Shown: positions 6,674 through 17,900 of the stretch, piece by piece
Numbering within the stretch: position 1 is the stretch's first letter
Layout: every line of letters starts with the position of its first letter
Assembly: GCA_947259575.1 (NCBI GenBank)
Contig: CAMYMU010000001.1
Span: 1 to 64,000 of the forward strand
Origin: an uncultured Ectothiorhodospiraceae bacterium
Lineage (GTDB): Bacteria > Pseudomonadota > Gammaproteobacteria > UBA6429 > Thiohalophilaceae
DNA: 64,000 nucleotides
Direction of reading: 5' to 3'
Notes under the pieces: generated by a model
The model's input: only the letters and a program-made list of their open reading frames with translations
Told to the model about the DNA's origin: nothing
Database searches by the model: none
Position numbers and translations under genes: made by a program

Positions 6674-9526
6674 ATGATGACAATAGAAAAAAAATCGCGA
6701 CCGAATATTCAGGATGATGTTGCCGCAAGGTTACTGACGGTTATACAAGAGCTGATTAACGAACTACGTCCTGCCAAGGGCCGAACGCTGATATTGTCAC
6801 TCGACAGCTCACTTGATGAGGATCTAGGTTTAGATAGCCTGGGTCGCGTTGAACTGATTGCTCGCCTTGAACAGCGTTTTAATATTGTTTTACCGCAAAG
6901 GACCTTTTCAGAAGCAGAGACTCCACGAGATTTACTGCGGGCTATAAAGAGTGCACATGGCCGCGATAAATTTTTCCATATCTCAGAAACTACAGAGTTG
7001 GTGGGCGAACAAATCGAAAGCCTACCGGTTGATGCCCAAACACTTATCGATGTCCTTGAGTGGAATGTTAAATATCATCCAGACCGGTTGCACCTACGTG
7101 TCCTCGGCGATGAAGATGAACAGGATAATCTAACCTACAAACAATTATGGGATGGTGCGGTAAATGTTGCCGCTGGTCTTCAGAAGCAGGGAGTTCAAGC
7201 TGGTGAAACCATTGCAATCATGCTACCAACTGGAAAGGATTATTTTTATAGCTTCTTTGCAATATTACTTACCGGGGCGATTCCGGTACCGATTTATCCA
7301 CCCGCCAGGCGTAGTCAGCTTGAAGATCATTTAAAACGACATAATGGAATTTTGAATAATTGTAAGGCGACGGTGCTTATTACCATCCCAGAAGCAAAGG
7401 TGATTGCACAATTACTCAAATCACAAGTAGGAAGCTTGCGTGATATCGTGACAGTGGCTGATTTAATATCGCATAACGAGAATTATATCCGCCCGCTCAT
7501 CGGCCCCTTCGAGGTAGCCTTTCTTCAATATACCTCGGGGAGTACCGGTAACCCCAAAGGGGTAGTACTAACGCATGCTAACTTGTTGGCCAATATACGT
7601 GCCATGGGAGAAGCAGTAGAGGCAGATTCAAGTGATGTCTTTATTAGCTGGTTGCCGCTATATCACGATATGGGACTTATAGGTGCATGGCTAGGAAGTA
7701 TGTATTTTGCAATGACCTTTATCGTCATGTCGCCATTAACCTTTTTAACCCGGCCCCAACGTTGGCTTTGGGCGATGCATCATTATCGCGGTACCTTATC
7801 TGCATCACCAAACTTTGGTTATGAACTGGTTATGAAGCGTCTTAACGACGCTGAGATCAAAGACCTTGATCTAAGTCATTGGCGATGTGCCTTTAATGGT
7901 GCTGAACCAGTTAGCTCAGATACGATTAAACGCTTTAGCAAACGATTTAGGGCGTATGGGTTTAAGCCTGAAACCATGATGCCGGTATATGGTCTTGCAG
8001 AGTCATCAGTCGGACTTGCATTTCCACCACTCCATCATTTACCTCGTGTGGATTGTGTAGAACGCGAGCTCTTCACGCACACGCGGCAAGCAAAAGAGGC
8101 GGATGAAAAAGACAATAATGCATTGTGTTTTGTGACATGCGGTCAGGCGATACCTGGCCATCAAGTTCGTGTTGTCGATGGTAGTGGTAAAGAAGTTCAT
8201 GAACGGCAAGAAGGTATGTTGCAGTTTCGCGGACCTTCAGCAACCAGCGGCTATTACCGAAACCCTGATGCAACAAAAAAATTATTCCAGGATGAATGGT
8301 TGGATACTGGTGATCTCGCCTATATGGCAGAGGGGTATATTTTTGTAACAGGGCGAAGCAAGGATGTCATCATTCGTGCCGGCAGGAATATATATCCTCA
8401 AGAGGTTGAAGAGGCAGTAGGCAAAATCGATGGAGTTCGCAAAGGCTGTGTTGTGACATTTGGCACGATTGAATCATCAACTGGAACTGAGCGTTTGGTC
8501 TTGATTGCAGAGACAAGGCAAGTAGATGACAAGTTTAAGCACGATTTACAAAAAAAAATTACGACTATTGCGAATGATCTAATTGGTCTACCACCAGATG
8601 AGGTGATCATTGCACCGCCACATACGGTATTAAAGACATCGAGTGGCAAGATAAGGCGTTCAGCCTGTCGGGAGATTTATGAACAGGACCAACTCGGTAA
8701 AACCCAAGCTGCATTATGGTTGCAAATCATACGTACAGTCAGCCGGTCGTTTTTACCTGTATGGCATCGATTGATACAGAAAGTAACTAATAGTTTCTTT
8801 GCAGCGTATGCCTGGCTTTTATTTTATATTCTGGCTTTTTTTTGTTGGACATCAGTCGTTTTGCTTCCAGTGTTAACCTGGCGCTGGCCTGTGATGCGTT
8901 TCTTTGCAAAGGGTTTAGCAGTTATAACAGGAACAAAAATCAGTGTGACTGGATTAGAAAACCTGCCCGATCCAGCAACAGCATGCATCTATGTTGCCAA
9001 TCATTCAAGTTACCTGGATGGAATGGTGATAGTAGCCGCTATTCCGCGAATATTTCGCAATGTTGCAAAGTCCGAATTACAAGATAATATAATTGCAAGA
9101 TTATTCCTGAACAGGATGGGCGTGGAATATGTTGAACGTTTTGATAAAAATCGAGGAGTGATTGATGCGCAACGTATAGCAAAAGTCGCGAAACAAAAAC
9201 AATCACTTTTTTTCTTCCCAGAAGGCACATTTCAAAATGTACCTGGCTTAATGAATTTTCATATGGGGGCATTCTTAACCGCAGCAGAAGTCAATGTTCC
9301 GGTTATCCCAATTGCGATTCGTGGTACACGCTCAATATTACGCGGAAAATCAAAGTTCCCGCGACGAGGTCGTATCACTCTTAACATTGGAGAAGCGATT
9401 CGTCCGGACGATTTATCTGAAGAAATGAACTCAGATCAGTGGAAACTTGCCATAGCACTTAGGGGTCAAGCAAGGAAACATATTTTGCATTATTGTGGGG
9501 AGCCTGATATCTCTCGTGCGGAGTAA
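6674..9526 (+). CDS. ACP - fatty acyl-AMP ligase - PlsC acyltransferase fusion
   Basis: Three functions are fused in 950 residues. Residues 1-95 form an acyl carrier domain with the phosphopantetheine site DEDLGLDSLGRVEL (Ser55). Residues about 110-690 form a fatty-acyl-AMP-ligase-like adenylation domain with YTSGSTGNPKG near 287 and TGRSKDVIIRAGRNIYPQE near 560. A hydrophobic segment at about 705-735 leads to a PlsC/LPLAT acyltransferase domain with the HX4D motif (His777, Asp782) and FFPEGTF. The layout suggests activating a fatty acid, loading it on the internal carrier or another acceptor, and acylating a lysophospholipid at the inner membrane. E. coli Aas joins the last two functions in the reverse order. 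The preceding synthetase lies 25 bases upstream. The start is uncertain by one codon (ATG ATG) and lacks a clear Shine-Dalgarno. It converges on ppsA with no obvious terminator. Confidence 0.9.
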   Translation: MMTIEKKSRPNIQDDVAARLLTVIQELINELRPAKGRTLILSLDSSLDEDLGLDSLGRVELIARLEQRFNIVLPQRTFSEAETPRDLLRAIKSAHGRDKFFHISETTELVGEQIESLPVDAQTLIDVLEWNVKYHPDRLHLRVLGDEDEQDNLTYKQLWDGAVNVAAGLQKQGVQAGETIAIMLPTGKDYFYSFFAILLTGAIPVPIYPPARRSQLEDHLKRHNGILNNCKATVLITIPEAKVIAQLLKSQVGSLRDIVTVADLISHNENYIRPLIGPFEVAFLQYTSGSTGNPKGVVLTHANLLANIRAMGEAVEADSSDVFISWLPLYHDMGLIGAWLGSMYFAMTFIVMSPLTFLTRPQRWLWAMHHYRGTLSASPNFGYELVMKRLNDAEIKDLDLSHWRCAFNGAEPVSSDTIKRFSKRFRAYGFKPETMMPVYGLAESSVGLAFPPLHHLPRVDCVERELFTHTRQAKEADEKDNNALCFVTCGQAIPGHQVRVVDGSGKEVHERQEGMLQFRGPSATSGYYRNPDATKKLFQDEWLDTGDLAYMAEGYIFVTGRSKDVIIRAGRNIYPQEVEEAVGKIDGVRKGCVVTFGTIESSTGTERLVLIAETRQVDDKFKHDLQKKITTIANDLIGLPPDEVIIAPPHTVLKTSSGKIRRSACREIYEQDQLGKTQAALWLQIIRTVSRSFLPVWHRLIQKVTNSFFAAYAWLLFYILAFFCWTSVVLLPVLTWRWPVMRFFAKGLAVITGTKISVTGLENLPDPATACIYVANHSSYLDGMVIVAAIPRIFRNVAKSELQDNIIARLFLNRMGVEYVERFDKNRGVIDAQRIAKVAKQKQSLFFFPEGTFQNVPGLMNFHMGAFLTAAEVNVPVIPIAIRGTRSILRGKSKFPRRGRITLNIGEAIRPDDLSEEMNSDQWKLAIALRGQARKHILHYCGEPDISRAE

Positions 9527-9565
9527 CTTCGTTTGCATCTAGTAGTATCAATAATATAACAATAT

Positions 9566-11938
9566 CTATTTGTTTTGATTCTTTGCGAGGAATAACCAGG
9601 TTTCCACTACAGTGTCCGGATTCAAGGACATGCTATCAATTCCTTGTTCCATTAACCACATCGCCAGGTCAGCGTGATCAGATGGGCCCTGGCCACAAAT
9701 CCCAATATATTTATCTTGCTTCTTACAGGCCTTTATCGCCATTTCAACTAGCTGTTTTACAGCAGGGTTGCGTTCGTCAAAGGCTTCAGCAATTAAAGCA
9801 CTATCCCTATCTAGTCCTAATGTGAGCTGAGTTAGATCGTTGGAACCGATCGAAAAGCCGTCAAAGTATTCCAGGAACTCTTCAGCCAACAGGGCATTGG
9901 ATGGGATTTCACACATCATGATATGTTGTAAGCCGTTCTCACCGCGAGCCAGTCCATTTTTTGTAAGTAATTCACTCACTGCTTTTGCCTCTTCCAGGGT
10001 TCGCACAAAGGGGATCATGATCGCGATATTATCCAGACCCATGCTGTTGCGAACTTTTTTAATCGCTTCACACTCGAGTTGGAAACAGGCCTGAAATTTT
10101 TCGCTAATGTAGCGTGAGGCTCCGCGTAAACCGATCATTGGATTTTCTTCTTCGGGCTCGTAATGCTTACCGCCAATTAAGTTTGCGTATTCGTTGGATT
10201 TGAAATCGGAGAGACGAACAATCACTCGCTTGGGATAAAAAGCAGCGGCCAGTGTGGCGATACCTTCGGTCAATTTTTCAATATAAAATGACACCGGGTT
10301 TGCAAAACCAGCTGTTTGTTGATTGATTTTGTCTTTCAAGTCCTGATCGCATTGGTCCATATTTAAAATGGCCAACGGGTGAATGCCGATCATGCGGTTA
10401 ATTATAAATTCAAGTCGGGCGAGACCGACTCCGGCATTCGGTAAGGCCTGAAAATCAAAAGCACGATCGGGGGTGCCGACATTCAGCATCATTTTAACGG
10501 GTAACTCTGGCATTGACTCCAGGTTAATTTCATTAATAACAAATTCGGCCTGGCCTTCATAAACAAAACCAGTATCGCCTTTCGCACATGACACGGTGAC
10601 TTCTTGGGTATCTTTAATTTGTTCGGTAGCTGTGCCACAACCGACAATCGCAGGGATGCCTAATTCACGCGCAATAATTGCCGCGTGGCAGGTACGCCCA
10701 CCTCTATTTGTAACAATGGCGGCTGCCTTTTTCATGATCGGTTCCCAGTCCGGATCGGTCATGTCGGTGACCAGCACATCACCTTCTTCGATCCGATCGA
10801 TCTGGCTGACGTTTTTAATGATCTTGGCCTTACCTGTGCCGATACGATTGCCGATGCTGCGGCCAGTGATAATAATCTCGTCATGTTTTCGAAGTTCATA
10901 ACGGGTTAATACATGTTTACTCGATTGACTGGCGACGGTCTCAGGTCGCGCCTGGACTATATACAACTGGCCATCATTGCCATCTTTGGCCCATTCAATG
11001 TCCATCGGTCTACCATAATGCTGTTCAATGGCGACCGCCATCCCCGCGAGCTTGTGGGCTTCATCGCCGCTGATCGAAAATTTGTTTTGCAGCTCTTTAT
11101 CAACATTCAGAGTCAAGGTGGCGGACTGTAGTTGATGCTGCTCGCCATAAACCATGCGCACAGCTTTATCACCTAGGCTTCGTTTCAGGATCGCATGTCG
11201 GTGTTGATCCAGATTAGGTTTGTAGACATAGAATTCATCAGGATTGACGGCACCTTGCACAACAGTTTCACCCAAACCATAGGCCGAGGTGATGAAGACA
11301 ACCTGATCGAAACCAGATTCGGTGTCTATCGAAAACATGACGCCGCTACTGGCAAGGTCACTACGAACCATTTTTTGTACACCGGCTGATAATGCAACCT
11401 GGCGATGATCAAAGTTCTGGTGAACACGGTAAGCAATCGCCCGATCGTTAAATAAAGAAGCAAACACATGTTTGAGTGCCCGTAATAAATTCTCGATGCC
11501 CTGAATATTGAGATAGGTCTCTTGCTGACCAGCAAACGAGGCCTCAGGTAAATCTTCGGCGGTTGCTGAGGAGCGAACCGCATAACTGGCATCACTGCCA
11601 TAGCGACTGACCAGTTCCTGGTAAGCATCGCGGACATTTTTTTCTAAATCAACAGGCAACGGTTGGGCAATGATCCAGTCACGGATCCTTTTGCCGGTTT
11701 CAGCTAACTGGCCAAGATTGGTGATATCGAGCTGGTCCAAATCTTTGTGTATGCGTTCTTCCAGACCATCATGAGCAAGAAAATGGCGATAGGCCTCAGC
11801 CGTGGTGGCAAATCCACCAGGAACCCGGATGCCTTTTGGCGACAGTGCCTGGATCATTTCTCCGAGAGAAGCATTCTTGCCGCCAACACTGGCGACATCT
11901 TCAATACCAACATTTTCAAACCAACGAATAACTGACAT
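9566..11938 (-). CDS. ppsA: Phosphoenolpyruvate synthase
   Basis: It converts pyruvate, ATP and water to PEP, AMP and phosphate in gluconeogenesis. The protein starts MSVIRWFENVGIEDVASVGG, the typical PpsA N-terminus, at 11938. An earlier ATG at 11965 would add nine residues, but GAAGGGAT lies just ahead of 11938, which also gives 790 aa, near the E. coli length of 792. The ATP-grasp domain comes first. The phosphohistidine domain contains GGRTCHAAIIARELG with the catalytic His, and the C-terminal PEP/pyruvate-binding barrel contains SIGSNDLTQLTLGLDRDS. It is divergent from its own regulator gene ppsR, about 110 bases away, so the pair shares a promoter region. Confidence 0.97.
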   Translation of the reverse strand: MSVIRWFENVGIEDVASVGGKNASLGEMIQALSPKGIRVPGGFATTAEAYRHFLAHDGLEERIHKDLDQLDITNLGQLAETGKRIRDWIIAQPLPVDLEKNVRDAYQELVSRYGSDASYAVRSSATAEDLPEASFAGQQETYLNIQGIENLLRALKHVFASLFNDRAIAYRVHQNFDHRQVALSAGVQKMVRSDLASSGVMFSIDTESGFDQVVFITSAYGLGETVVQGAVNPDEFYVYKPNLDQHRHAILKRSLGDKAVRMVYGEQHQLQSATLTLNVDKELQNKFSISGDEAHKLAGMAVAIEQHYGRPMDIEWAKDGNDGQLYIVQARPETVASQSSKHVLTRYELRKHDEIIITGRSIGNRIGTGKAKIIKNVSQIDRIEEGDVLVTDMTDPDWEPIMKKAAAIVTNRGGRTCHAAIIARELGIPAIVGCGTATEQIKDTQEVTVSCAKGDTGFVYEGQAEFVINEINLESMPELPVKMMLNVGTPDRAFDFQALPNAGVGLARLEFIINRMIGIHPLAILNMDQCDQDLKDKINQQTAGFANPVSFYIEKLTEGIATLAAAFYPKRVIVRLSDFKSNEYANLIGGKHYEPEEENPMIGLRGASRYISEKFQACFQLECEAIKKVRNSMGLDNIAIMIPFVRTLEEAKAVSELLTKNGLARGENGLQHIMMCEIPSNALLAEEFLEYFDGFSIGSNDLTQLTLGLDRDSALIAEAFDERNPAVKQLVEMAIKACKKQDKYIGICGQGPSDHADLAMWLMEQGIDSMSLNPDTVVETWLFLAKNQNK

Positions 11939-12048
11939 TACGATCCCTTCTGGTTTTTGTGTCACCCTGTCTGACGCACAGCAAACATGGTAGTAAACGA
12001 TAATAATAACTCCAACCTGCTATGATTATCTAAGAGAGTGACGTAAAT

Positions 12049-12858
12049 ATGAAACAACAAGTTTTTCTTGTATCAGATAGCACCGGTATCACCGTTGAGG
12101 CCTTAGGCCAGAGCCTGCTTGCTCAGTTCCCTCAGATCGTCTTTGAAACATCCATTCACCGTTATGTTAACAGTGTTGAAAAAGTCGATGCTATATGCCA
12201 GCAAGTGGCGGATAGCGCCAGTCGCTCAAAGCACAAACCCATTATCCTGAGTACCCTGGTACAGGGCCCATTGCGGGCAAAATTAGAGCAGGCCGACGCC
12301 CATGTTTTCGACATTATGGGTGAGTTTCTCACCCCACTGGAAGAAATTTTTCACTCCCAGGCTAGCCCGTCTTTGGGGCAGACTCACGGCCAAAAAGAGG
12401 ATGCGGAGTATCAACAACGTATGGATGCGGTCAATTTCGCATTGATTAATGATGATGGGGTAACGGGTAAGCATCTTGAGCGCGCCGATGTCATCCTGAT
12501 TGGTCCGTCTCGTTCTGGTAAAACGCCGACCTGCCTGTATCTGGCGATGCAATATGGTGTTTATGCCGCTAATTACCCATTGGTAGGGGAGGACTTCGAT
12601 CTGATGGTTTTGCCAGCAGCGTTGGTAAAGCATAAAAATCGACTATTCGGTCTGGTGATCAGCCCGGCCCGCTTGCACGAGATTAGGGAGGCCCGTCGCG
12701 CAGGCAGTGAATATGCCTCACTAAAGCAGTGCCAGTATGAGATCAATCAGGTCAATATTCTCTACCGTGAACACGATATTCCGACCTGTGAGGTCACAAA
12801 CCGCTCTGTAGAGGAAATTGCCACTAGAATCCTGCCTCATCTCCCCATCTCGTCTTGA
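12049..12858 (+). CDS. ppsR: PEP synthase regulatory protein (kinase/pyrophosphorylase)
   Basis: A DUF299-family bifunctional enzyme of 269 aa. It inactivates PEP synthase by ADP-dependent phosphorylation of a threonine next to the catalytic His, and reactivates it by phosphate-dependent dephosphorylation. The N-terminal VFLVSDSTGITVEALGQSL is diagnostic, and the P-loop GPSRSGKTP lies near residue 150. It faces ppsA across a short shared intergenic region, the usual arrangement. Its stop codon overlaps the -35 element of the htpG heat-shock promoter. Confidence 0.97.
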   Translation: MKQQVFLVSDSTGITVEALGQSLLAQFPQIVFETSIHRYVNSVEKVDAICQQVADSASRSKHKPIILSTLVQGPLRAKLEQADAHVFDIMGEFLTPLEEIFHSQASPSLGQTHGQKEDAEYQQRMDAVNFALINDDGVTGKHLERADVILIGPSRSGKTPTCLYLAMQYGVYAANYPLVGEDFDLMVLPAALVKHKNRLFGLVISPARLHEIREARRAGSEYASLKQCQYEINQVNILYREHDIPTCEVTNRSVEEIATRILPHLPISS

Positions 12859-12882
12859 AACAGGGAATCACTGGCCCCATTT
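12854..12882 (+). promoter_or_regulatory. Sigma-32 heat-shock promoter of htpG
   Basis: CTTGAAA at 12854-12860, a 14-base spacer, and CCCCATTT at 12875-12882. Both hexamer regions and the spacing match the E. coli sigma-32 consensus exactly. The -35 element overlaps the TGA of ppsR. The htpG ATG is 67 bases past the -10 end. Confidence 0.9.
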
Positions 12883-12949
12883 AGTCTCCAGACTGTTTTT
12901 TCGAAACTATATATATAGATAAAAAAATGACTTTAGGAGATGACTGCCC

Positions 12950-14839
12950 ATGAGCGTGGACACCCAGAAAGAAACCCTGAGTTTCCAGACCGAGGTAAAG
13001 CAACTGCTGCACCTCATGATCCATTCATTGTATTCCAATAAGGAAATCTTCCTACGTGAGCTGATTTCCAATGCCTCTGATGCCTGTGACAAGTTGCGTT
13101 TTGAAGCGCTAAGTGATGCCGCACTACTAGAGGATGATACCGAGCTAAAAATCCGAGTTGAGTACGACAAGGACAACAAGACGGTAAGCTTTACCGATAA
13201 CGGCGTGGGCATGAGTCGTCAAGAGGTAATGGACAACATCGGTACTATTGCCAGCTCAGGGACTAAAAAGTTTCTGGATAAACTAACCGGCGATCAATCT
13301 AAAGATGCCAATATGATTGGCCAGTTTGGTGTTGGTTTCTATTCCTCGTTTATCGTTGCTGACAAAGTCACGGTTGAGACACGTCGCGCCGGCCTGGCAA
13401 AAGATGAGGCAGTACGGTGGGAATCTACTGGCGAAGGCGAGTACAGTATAGAGAACATCGAACGTGAGCCACGTGGTACCACTGTCACCCTGCATCTGCG
13501 TGATGATGAACACGAATTTGTCGAACCCTTCCGTTTACGCAGCGTGATTACCAAATACTCTGATCACATCTCGATGCCAATTGAGATGTGCAAACAAGAT
13601 GACAAAGGTGAGGACACCGAAGAGTTCGAGACGATAAACAAGGCATCTGCCTTATGGACACGGTCGAAGTCTGAGATCACGGATGAGGAATATAAAGAAT
13701 TTTATAAAACTGTAGCACACGACTTTGATGAACCCCTGTCATGGATTCACAATCACGTTGAAGGTACCCAGTCTTACACAACACTATTCTATTTACCAAA
13801 GCGCGCACCCTTTGATTTGTTTGAGCGTGATCAACGTCATGGTATAAAACTTTATGTCAAACGCGTATTCATTATGGATGATGCAGAACAATTAATGCCT
13901 AACTATTTGCGTTTTGTTCGCGGGGTGGTGGATTCAGATGACTTGCCGCTAAACGTCTCGCGTGAGATTCTACAACGTAATAAACACATCGACAGTATTC
14001 GTAGTGGTGGTGTGAAACGTATCCTTGGTGTGCTTGAAAAGATGGCCAAGGATGATGAAGAAAATTATGCCATATTCTGGAAGGAATTTGGTCGTGCACT
14101 CAAAGAAGGCCCAGCTGAAGATTTTGCAAACAAAGAGAAGATCGCAAAGCTAATGCGCTTTAGCTCTACCAGTAATGATAGTGATGCTCAAACCGTGTCA
14201 TTAGATGACTACATTGCGCGCATGAAGCCAGAACAGGACAAAATATTTTATATTACTGGCGATTCGTATAATGCGATTAAAAATTCTCCTCACCTGGAAT
14301 TATTCAAGAAGAAAGATATTGAAGTTCTATTGATGCATGATCGCGTCGATGAATGGATGATGTCTTACCTGGATGAGTATAGTGGTAAGAAGTTTGCGTC
14401 AGTAGCCAAAGGCGAAGTCGACTTGGGCGACCTGGAAGACAAGGAAGATAAAAAGAAAGGTGAAGAGGCGACTAAGGATTACAAAGAACTGCTGGAGAAA
14501 ATGAAGGAAACATTAGGGGAGAAGGTCAAGGAGGTTCGCATTTCTAACCGGCTCACCGACTCACCTTCGTGTCTGGTCGTAGAAGAACAAGACATGGCAG
14601 TTAGTATGCAAAAGTTGCTGAAACAGGCTGGACATAGCTTACCTGATATTCATCCTATCCTTGAGATCAATCCTGATCACATGCTGGTCAAGCGTTTAAA
14701 AGAACAGCCTGACGATCAACATTTTAGTGACTGGACTCACATCCTGTTTGATCAGGCCATGTTGAGTGAGGGTGGTCAGCTTGATGACCCCGTTAGTTTT
14801 GTTAAACGTATGAATGAGTTACTCACTTCTATTAGTTAA
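12950..14839 (+). CDS. htpG: Molecular chaperone HtpG (Hsp90)
   Basis: An ATP-dependent dimeric Hsp90 chaperone of the cytoplasm, 629 aa (E. coli 624). The N-terminal GHKL ATPase shows LFLREL-type helix residues ([19 protein letters not shown]), DNGVGM and [11 protein letters not shown]. The middle domain carries [11 protein letters not shown] with the catalytic Arg region, and the C-terminal dimerisation domain contains [13 protein letters not shown]. An AGGAGA ribosome binding site precedes the ATG. The consensus sigma-32 promoter just upstream and the terminator just downstream indicate a single-gene heat-shock unit. Confidence 0.98.
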   Translation: MSVDTQKETLSFQTEVKQLLHLMIHSLYSNKEIFLRELISNASDACDKLRFEALSDAALLEDDTELKIRVEYDKDNKTVSFTDNGVGMSRQEVMDNIGTIASSGTKKFLDKLTGDQSKDANMIGQFGVGFYSSFIVADKVTVETRRAGLAKDEAVRWESTGEGEYSIENIEREPRGTTVTLHLRDDEHEFVEPFRLRSVITKYSDHISMPIEMCKQDDKGEDTEEFETINKASALWTRSKSEITDEEYKEFYKTVAHDFDEPLSWIHNHVEGTQSYTTLFYLPKRAPFDLFERDQRHGIKLYVKRVFIMDDAEQLMPNYLRFVRGVVDSDDLPLNVSREILQRNKHIDSIRSGGVKRILGVLEKMAKDDEENYAIFWKEFGRALKEGPAEDFANKEKIAKLMRFSSTSNDSDAQTVSLDDYIARMKPEQDKIFYITGDSYNAIKNSPHLELFKKKDIEVLLMHDRVDEWMMSYLDEYSGKKFASVAKGEVDLGDLEDKEDKKKGEEATKDYKELLEKMKETLGEKVKEVRISNRLTDSPSCLVVEEQDMAVSMQKLLKQAGHSLPDIHPILEINPDHMLVKRLKEQPDDQHFSDWTHILFDQAMLSEGGQLDDPVSFVKRMNELLTSIS

Positions 14840-14863
14840 GTAACTAATATTGAACTATGATAG

Positions 14864-14890
14864 CAGGCGCCGATGGCGCCTGTTTTGTTT
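14864..14890 (+). terminator. Rho-independent terminator of htpG
   Basis: A perfect 8-bp stem CAGGCGCC / GGCGCCTG with a GAT loop, followed by TTTTGTTT, 24 bases after the htpG stop. Confidence 0.93.
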
Positions 14891-14993
14891 ATAGGCTGTA
14901 CAAAAAAATAAAACTAGTGGCAGCACTGACATCTGTAGTTAATACTGGGCTAAGCTGAAAAAACTTAATTGGGAATTTAAGTGAAGATCTATT

Positions 14994-17900
14994 TTAGTTT
15001 AGATGAGATGTGTTGCTAGATAGCGTTTTATTAACCGCTTCTCTCAAGTCAGTAATTCTTATGGGTTTGGTGAGGTAACGCTCGAAACCGGCATGCAGTC
15101 CCCGTTCTACATCACGTGGCATCGCAGCAGCACTTAATGCAAATGCAGGGGTGTGTTTGGTATTTTCCGTTTTTCTAAGTTTTGCCAGGGCCTCGTAACC
15201 ATCCATACCGGGTAGGTTTAAATCGAGAATGATGATGTCAGGTGTATTTTGTCTGGCTAGCTGCAAGCCGTCTTCCGCATTAGTTGCCTTCAAGAGTTTA
15301 ATCTTTGGGTCTTTTGCAAAGACTTCTTCAATCAACTTCATATTCGCTGGGTTGTCTTCAACATACAATATGACTCTTTGAACATTCGTTCGACTTGTTT
15401 TGTTGTCGTTTCGAATATCGTCTGATAAGTCCTGATCTTCTCCTGTTGCCAGAGGGCATTCGAGCCAGAAGGTGGTTCCATTTCCTGGTTCGCTAATCAC
15501 GCCAATCTTACCACCCATATTCTCAATCAGTTGTTTGGAAATAGTTAAGCCGATGCCTGTACCTTCCACCTCGCTGTATTCAGCGCCCAGTCGATTAAAT
15601 GGCTCAAACAAGGTCTCCTGCTTCTCTTTTGCTATGCCTGGACCGTCATCACTGACTTCAAGACAGATTTTATCTTTGCCAGCGGCTTCGCATCGGATAC
15701 TAATTTTACCGCCTTCATTAATATATTTGATCGCATTGGATAGTAAGTTAAGAATAATTTCTTTAAAACGCAATTTATCAACAGATACATTTATCTGATT
15801 GTCAGAAGCTAACGAATTGATAATGGTAATGCTTCGTTTGTTGGCGTCGGATGTGACGAGTGAAATCGACTCATCAATAATATCGCATAGGTGATAACTA
15901 CGGATATTTATTTTTATCTTACCCGCTTCTATTGTTGAGAGCTCTAGCACTTCATCAATCAGGCCTAGCAGGTGGTTGCTGGCATCGTTAACTTCTTTAA
16001 TATAGGCTGCAACTTTTGGGCTGATTTTTTCTAGAGAAATTAACTGGCCAAAACCAATGATTGCATTCATGGGGGTTCGGAGTTCGTGGCTCATGCGGCC
16101 TAGGAATTCAGATTTTAGTTTGTTGGCATGAATAGCTTCTTCTTTTGCGATGATGAGTGACTGTTCAGCACGTTTACGTTCATCGTTTTCTTTGTTAACT
16201 GCAGTAATTGATTCCTTAAGCTGCTGAGTACGTTCTTCGACGCGAAGTTCAAGTTCTTCATTTAATTGTTTTAGCTCGAGCTCCACATTATATTTCTCGG
16301 TAATATCCATGGTGTAGCCGATCATGCCGTAGGCTTTACCTGTGTCGTCGAGTAGCATCGATAATGACAAATGGCCGCAAAATGTGTTGCCGGATTTGTT
16401 AAGCATCGTTACTTCAATCTCATGTGTTCCTTTTTGCTTGAGGGGTGCAATCACATCTGTAGCTAAAAATTCCTGTTTGTCTTTGGGGTAAACAATACTA
16501 ATATGTTTACCGATCATTTCAGTTTTGCTGAACCCAAACATGCTTTCAGCGCCTTTATTCCAACTAGTAATATAACCATCCAAATCCGTTGAGACGACTG
16601 AGTCATGGATTTGATCAATCACCTGGGCTTGTAGATTGATCGCTTGCTCTAGCATCCGCTGTCCAGTAATGTCCTGACCAAGTGCAATGACTGAGCTGAT
16701 ATTGCCATTTGAGTCAGTCGTGATGGTGTTTGACCAGGAAATCAGAATATCTTCACCATCTTTTGTTACCCAGTAGTTTTCTTTCTGGCTTGGTAAACTG
16801 CTAGTGACGAGATTATTGAAGACATTTTTTACAGGTTCAATCTCTTCCTCTCGTAGCAAGAAGTCCCAGACCATCTTTCCTTCAATTTCTTCGCTGCTGT
16901 AGCCTGTGGCCTGTTCACAAGCCTGGTTGAATCGAATGACTTTCCCCTGGTTATCCATTACAACCATCAGGGCACCTGCTTTTTCCAGAATTTGTTCAGA
17001 TAAATTCCGTTCTTGTTCAAGTTTCTGATTGTGACCAGCAATAGTGCTGGTCATTGCATTGAAAGTTTTCCCCAGAATACCTATCTCATCATCACTGGTA
17101 ATGTTTAATTGAACATGTTCTTCTCCATCGCTAAATCGATCGACGGCAGTAACAAGAGAATTTAATGGTCCGGCAACGCTGTCGCGTAATATCCAGAACA
17201 TGATCAGTAGTTCCAGTAGCAATGAAGCAACTCCAAGTATCAGAATTATCTGGGCCGTTTCAAAAGCGGGTGCAGTGATTAATTGTTTAGGATAGACCGT
17301 TACAAAGTGCCAACCAGGTTGTTTGATTTGTGTAACGGCTAGATAGGCCGCCTGGTTTGAGTCTTCAATGATAGATTTACCTTGATTTTGCATGACAAGA
17401 TCATAGATGTCTTTGAGTTGACTATCCTTTGATGTGTTTAAGTCGTAATAACCCGCTGCTTTTTTTATCACATCCATTTTGTTCGGGTGGGCAATGAGGC
17501 GCCCGTCGTTCCTGAAGATAAAATTATAGGCTCCCTTAAGATTATCATTGATGGTGCGCTCAAGTAATTCGTTAAGGAGGATGTCATGGCCGACGCTTCC
17601 TATATGCTTTTCATTCAGATCGAGTGGTGTCTCAACCGAAACCATCCATGCACCACTAGGCTTGTCATAAAATAAACCGGTCCAGACAGTTTTGCGTGAT
17701 GGATTATGTTTTTTATCTACCACCCAAATAAACTCTTCATCAGGCATGTAATAATCTGCCGATGTGCCATGTGCCCAGTCAGGTACCTGAGGCCAGTAGC
17801 CAACTAGAATATTATCGGGGGTAGTGAAGTAAACATTCTGGAGTCGGTGATGCCAGGCGGGACCATATTGATTACTTAGATCCAGATATATCAGCAATTG

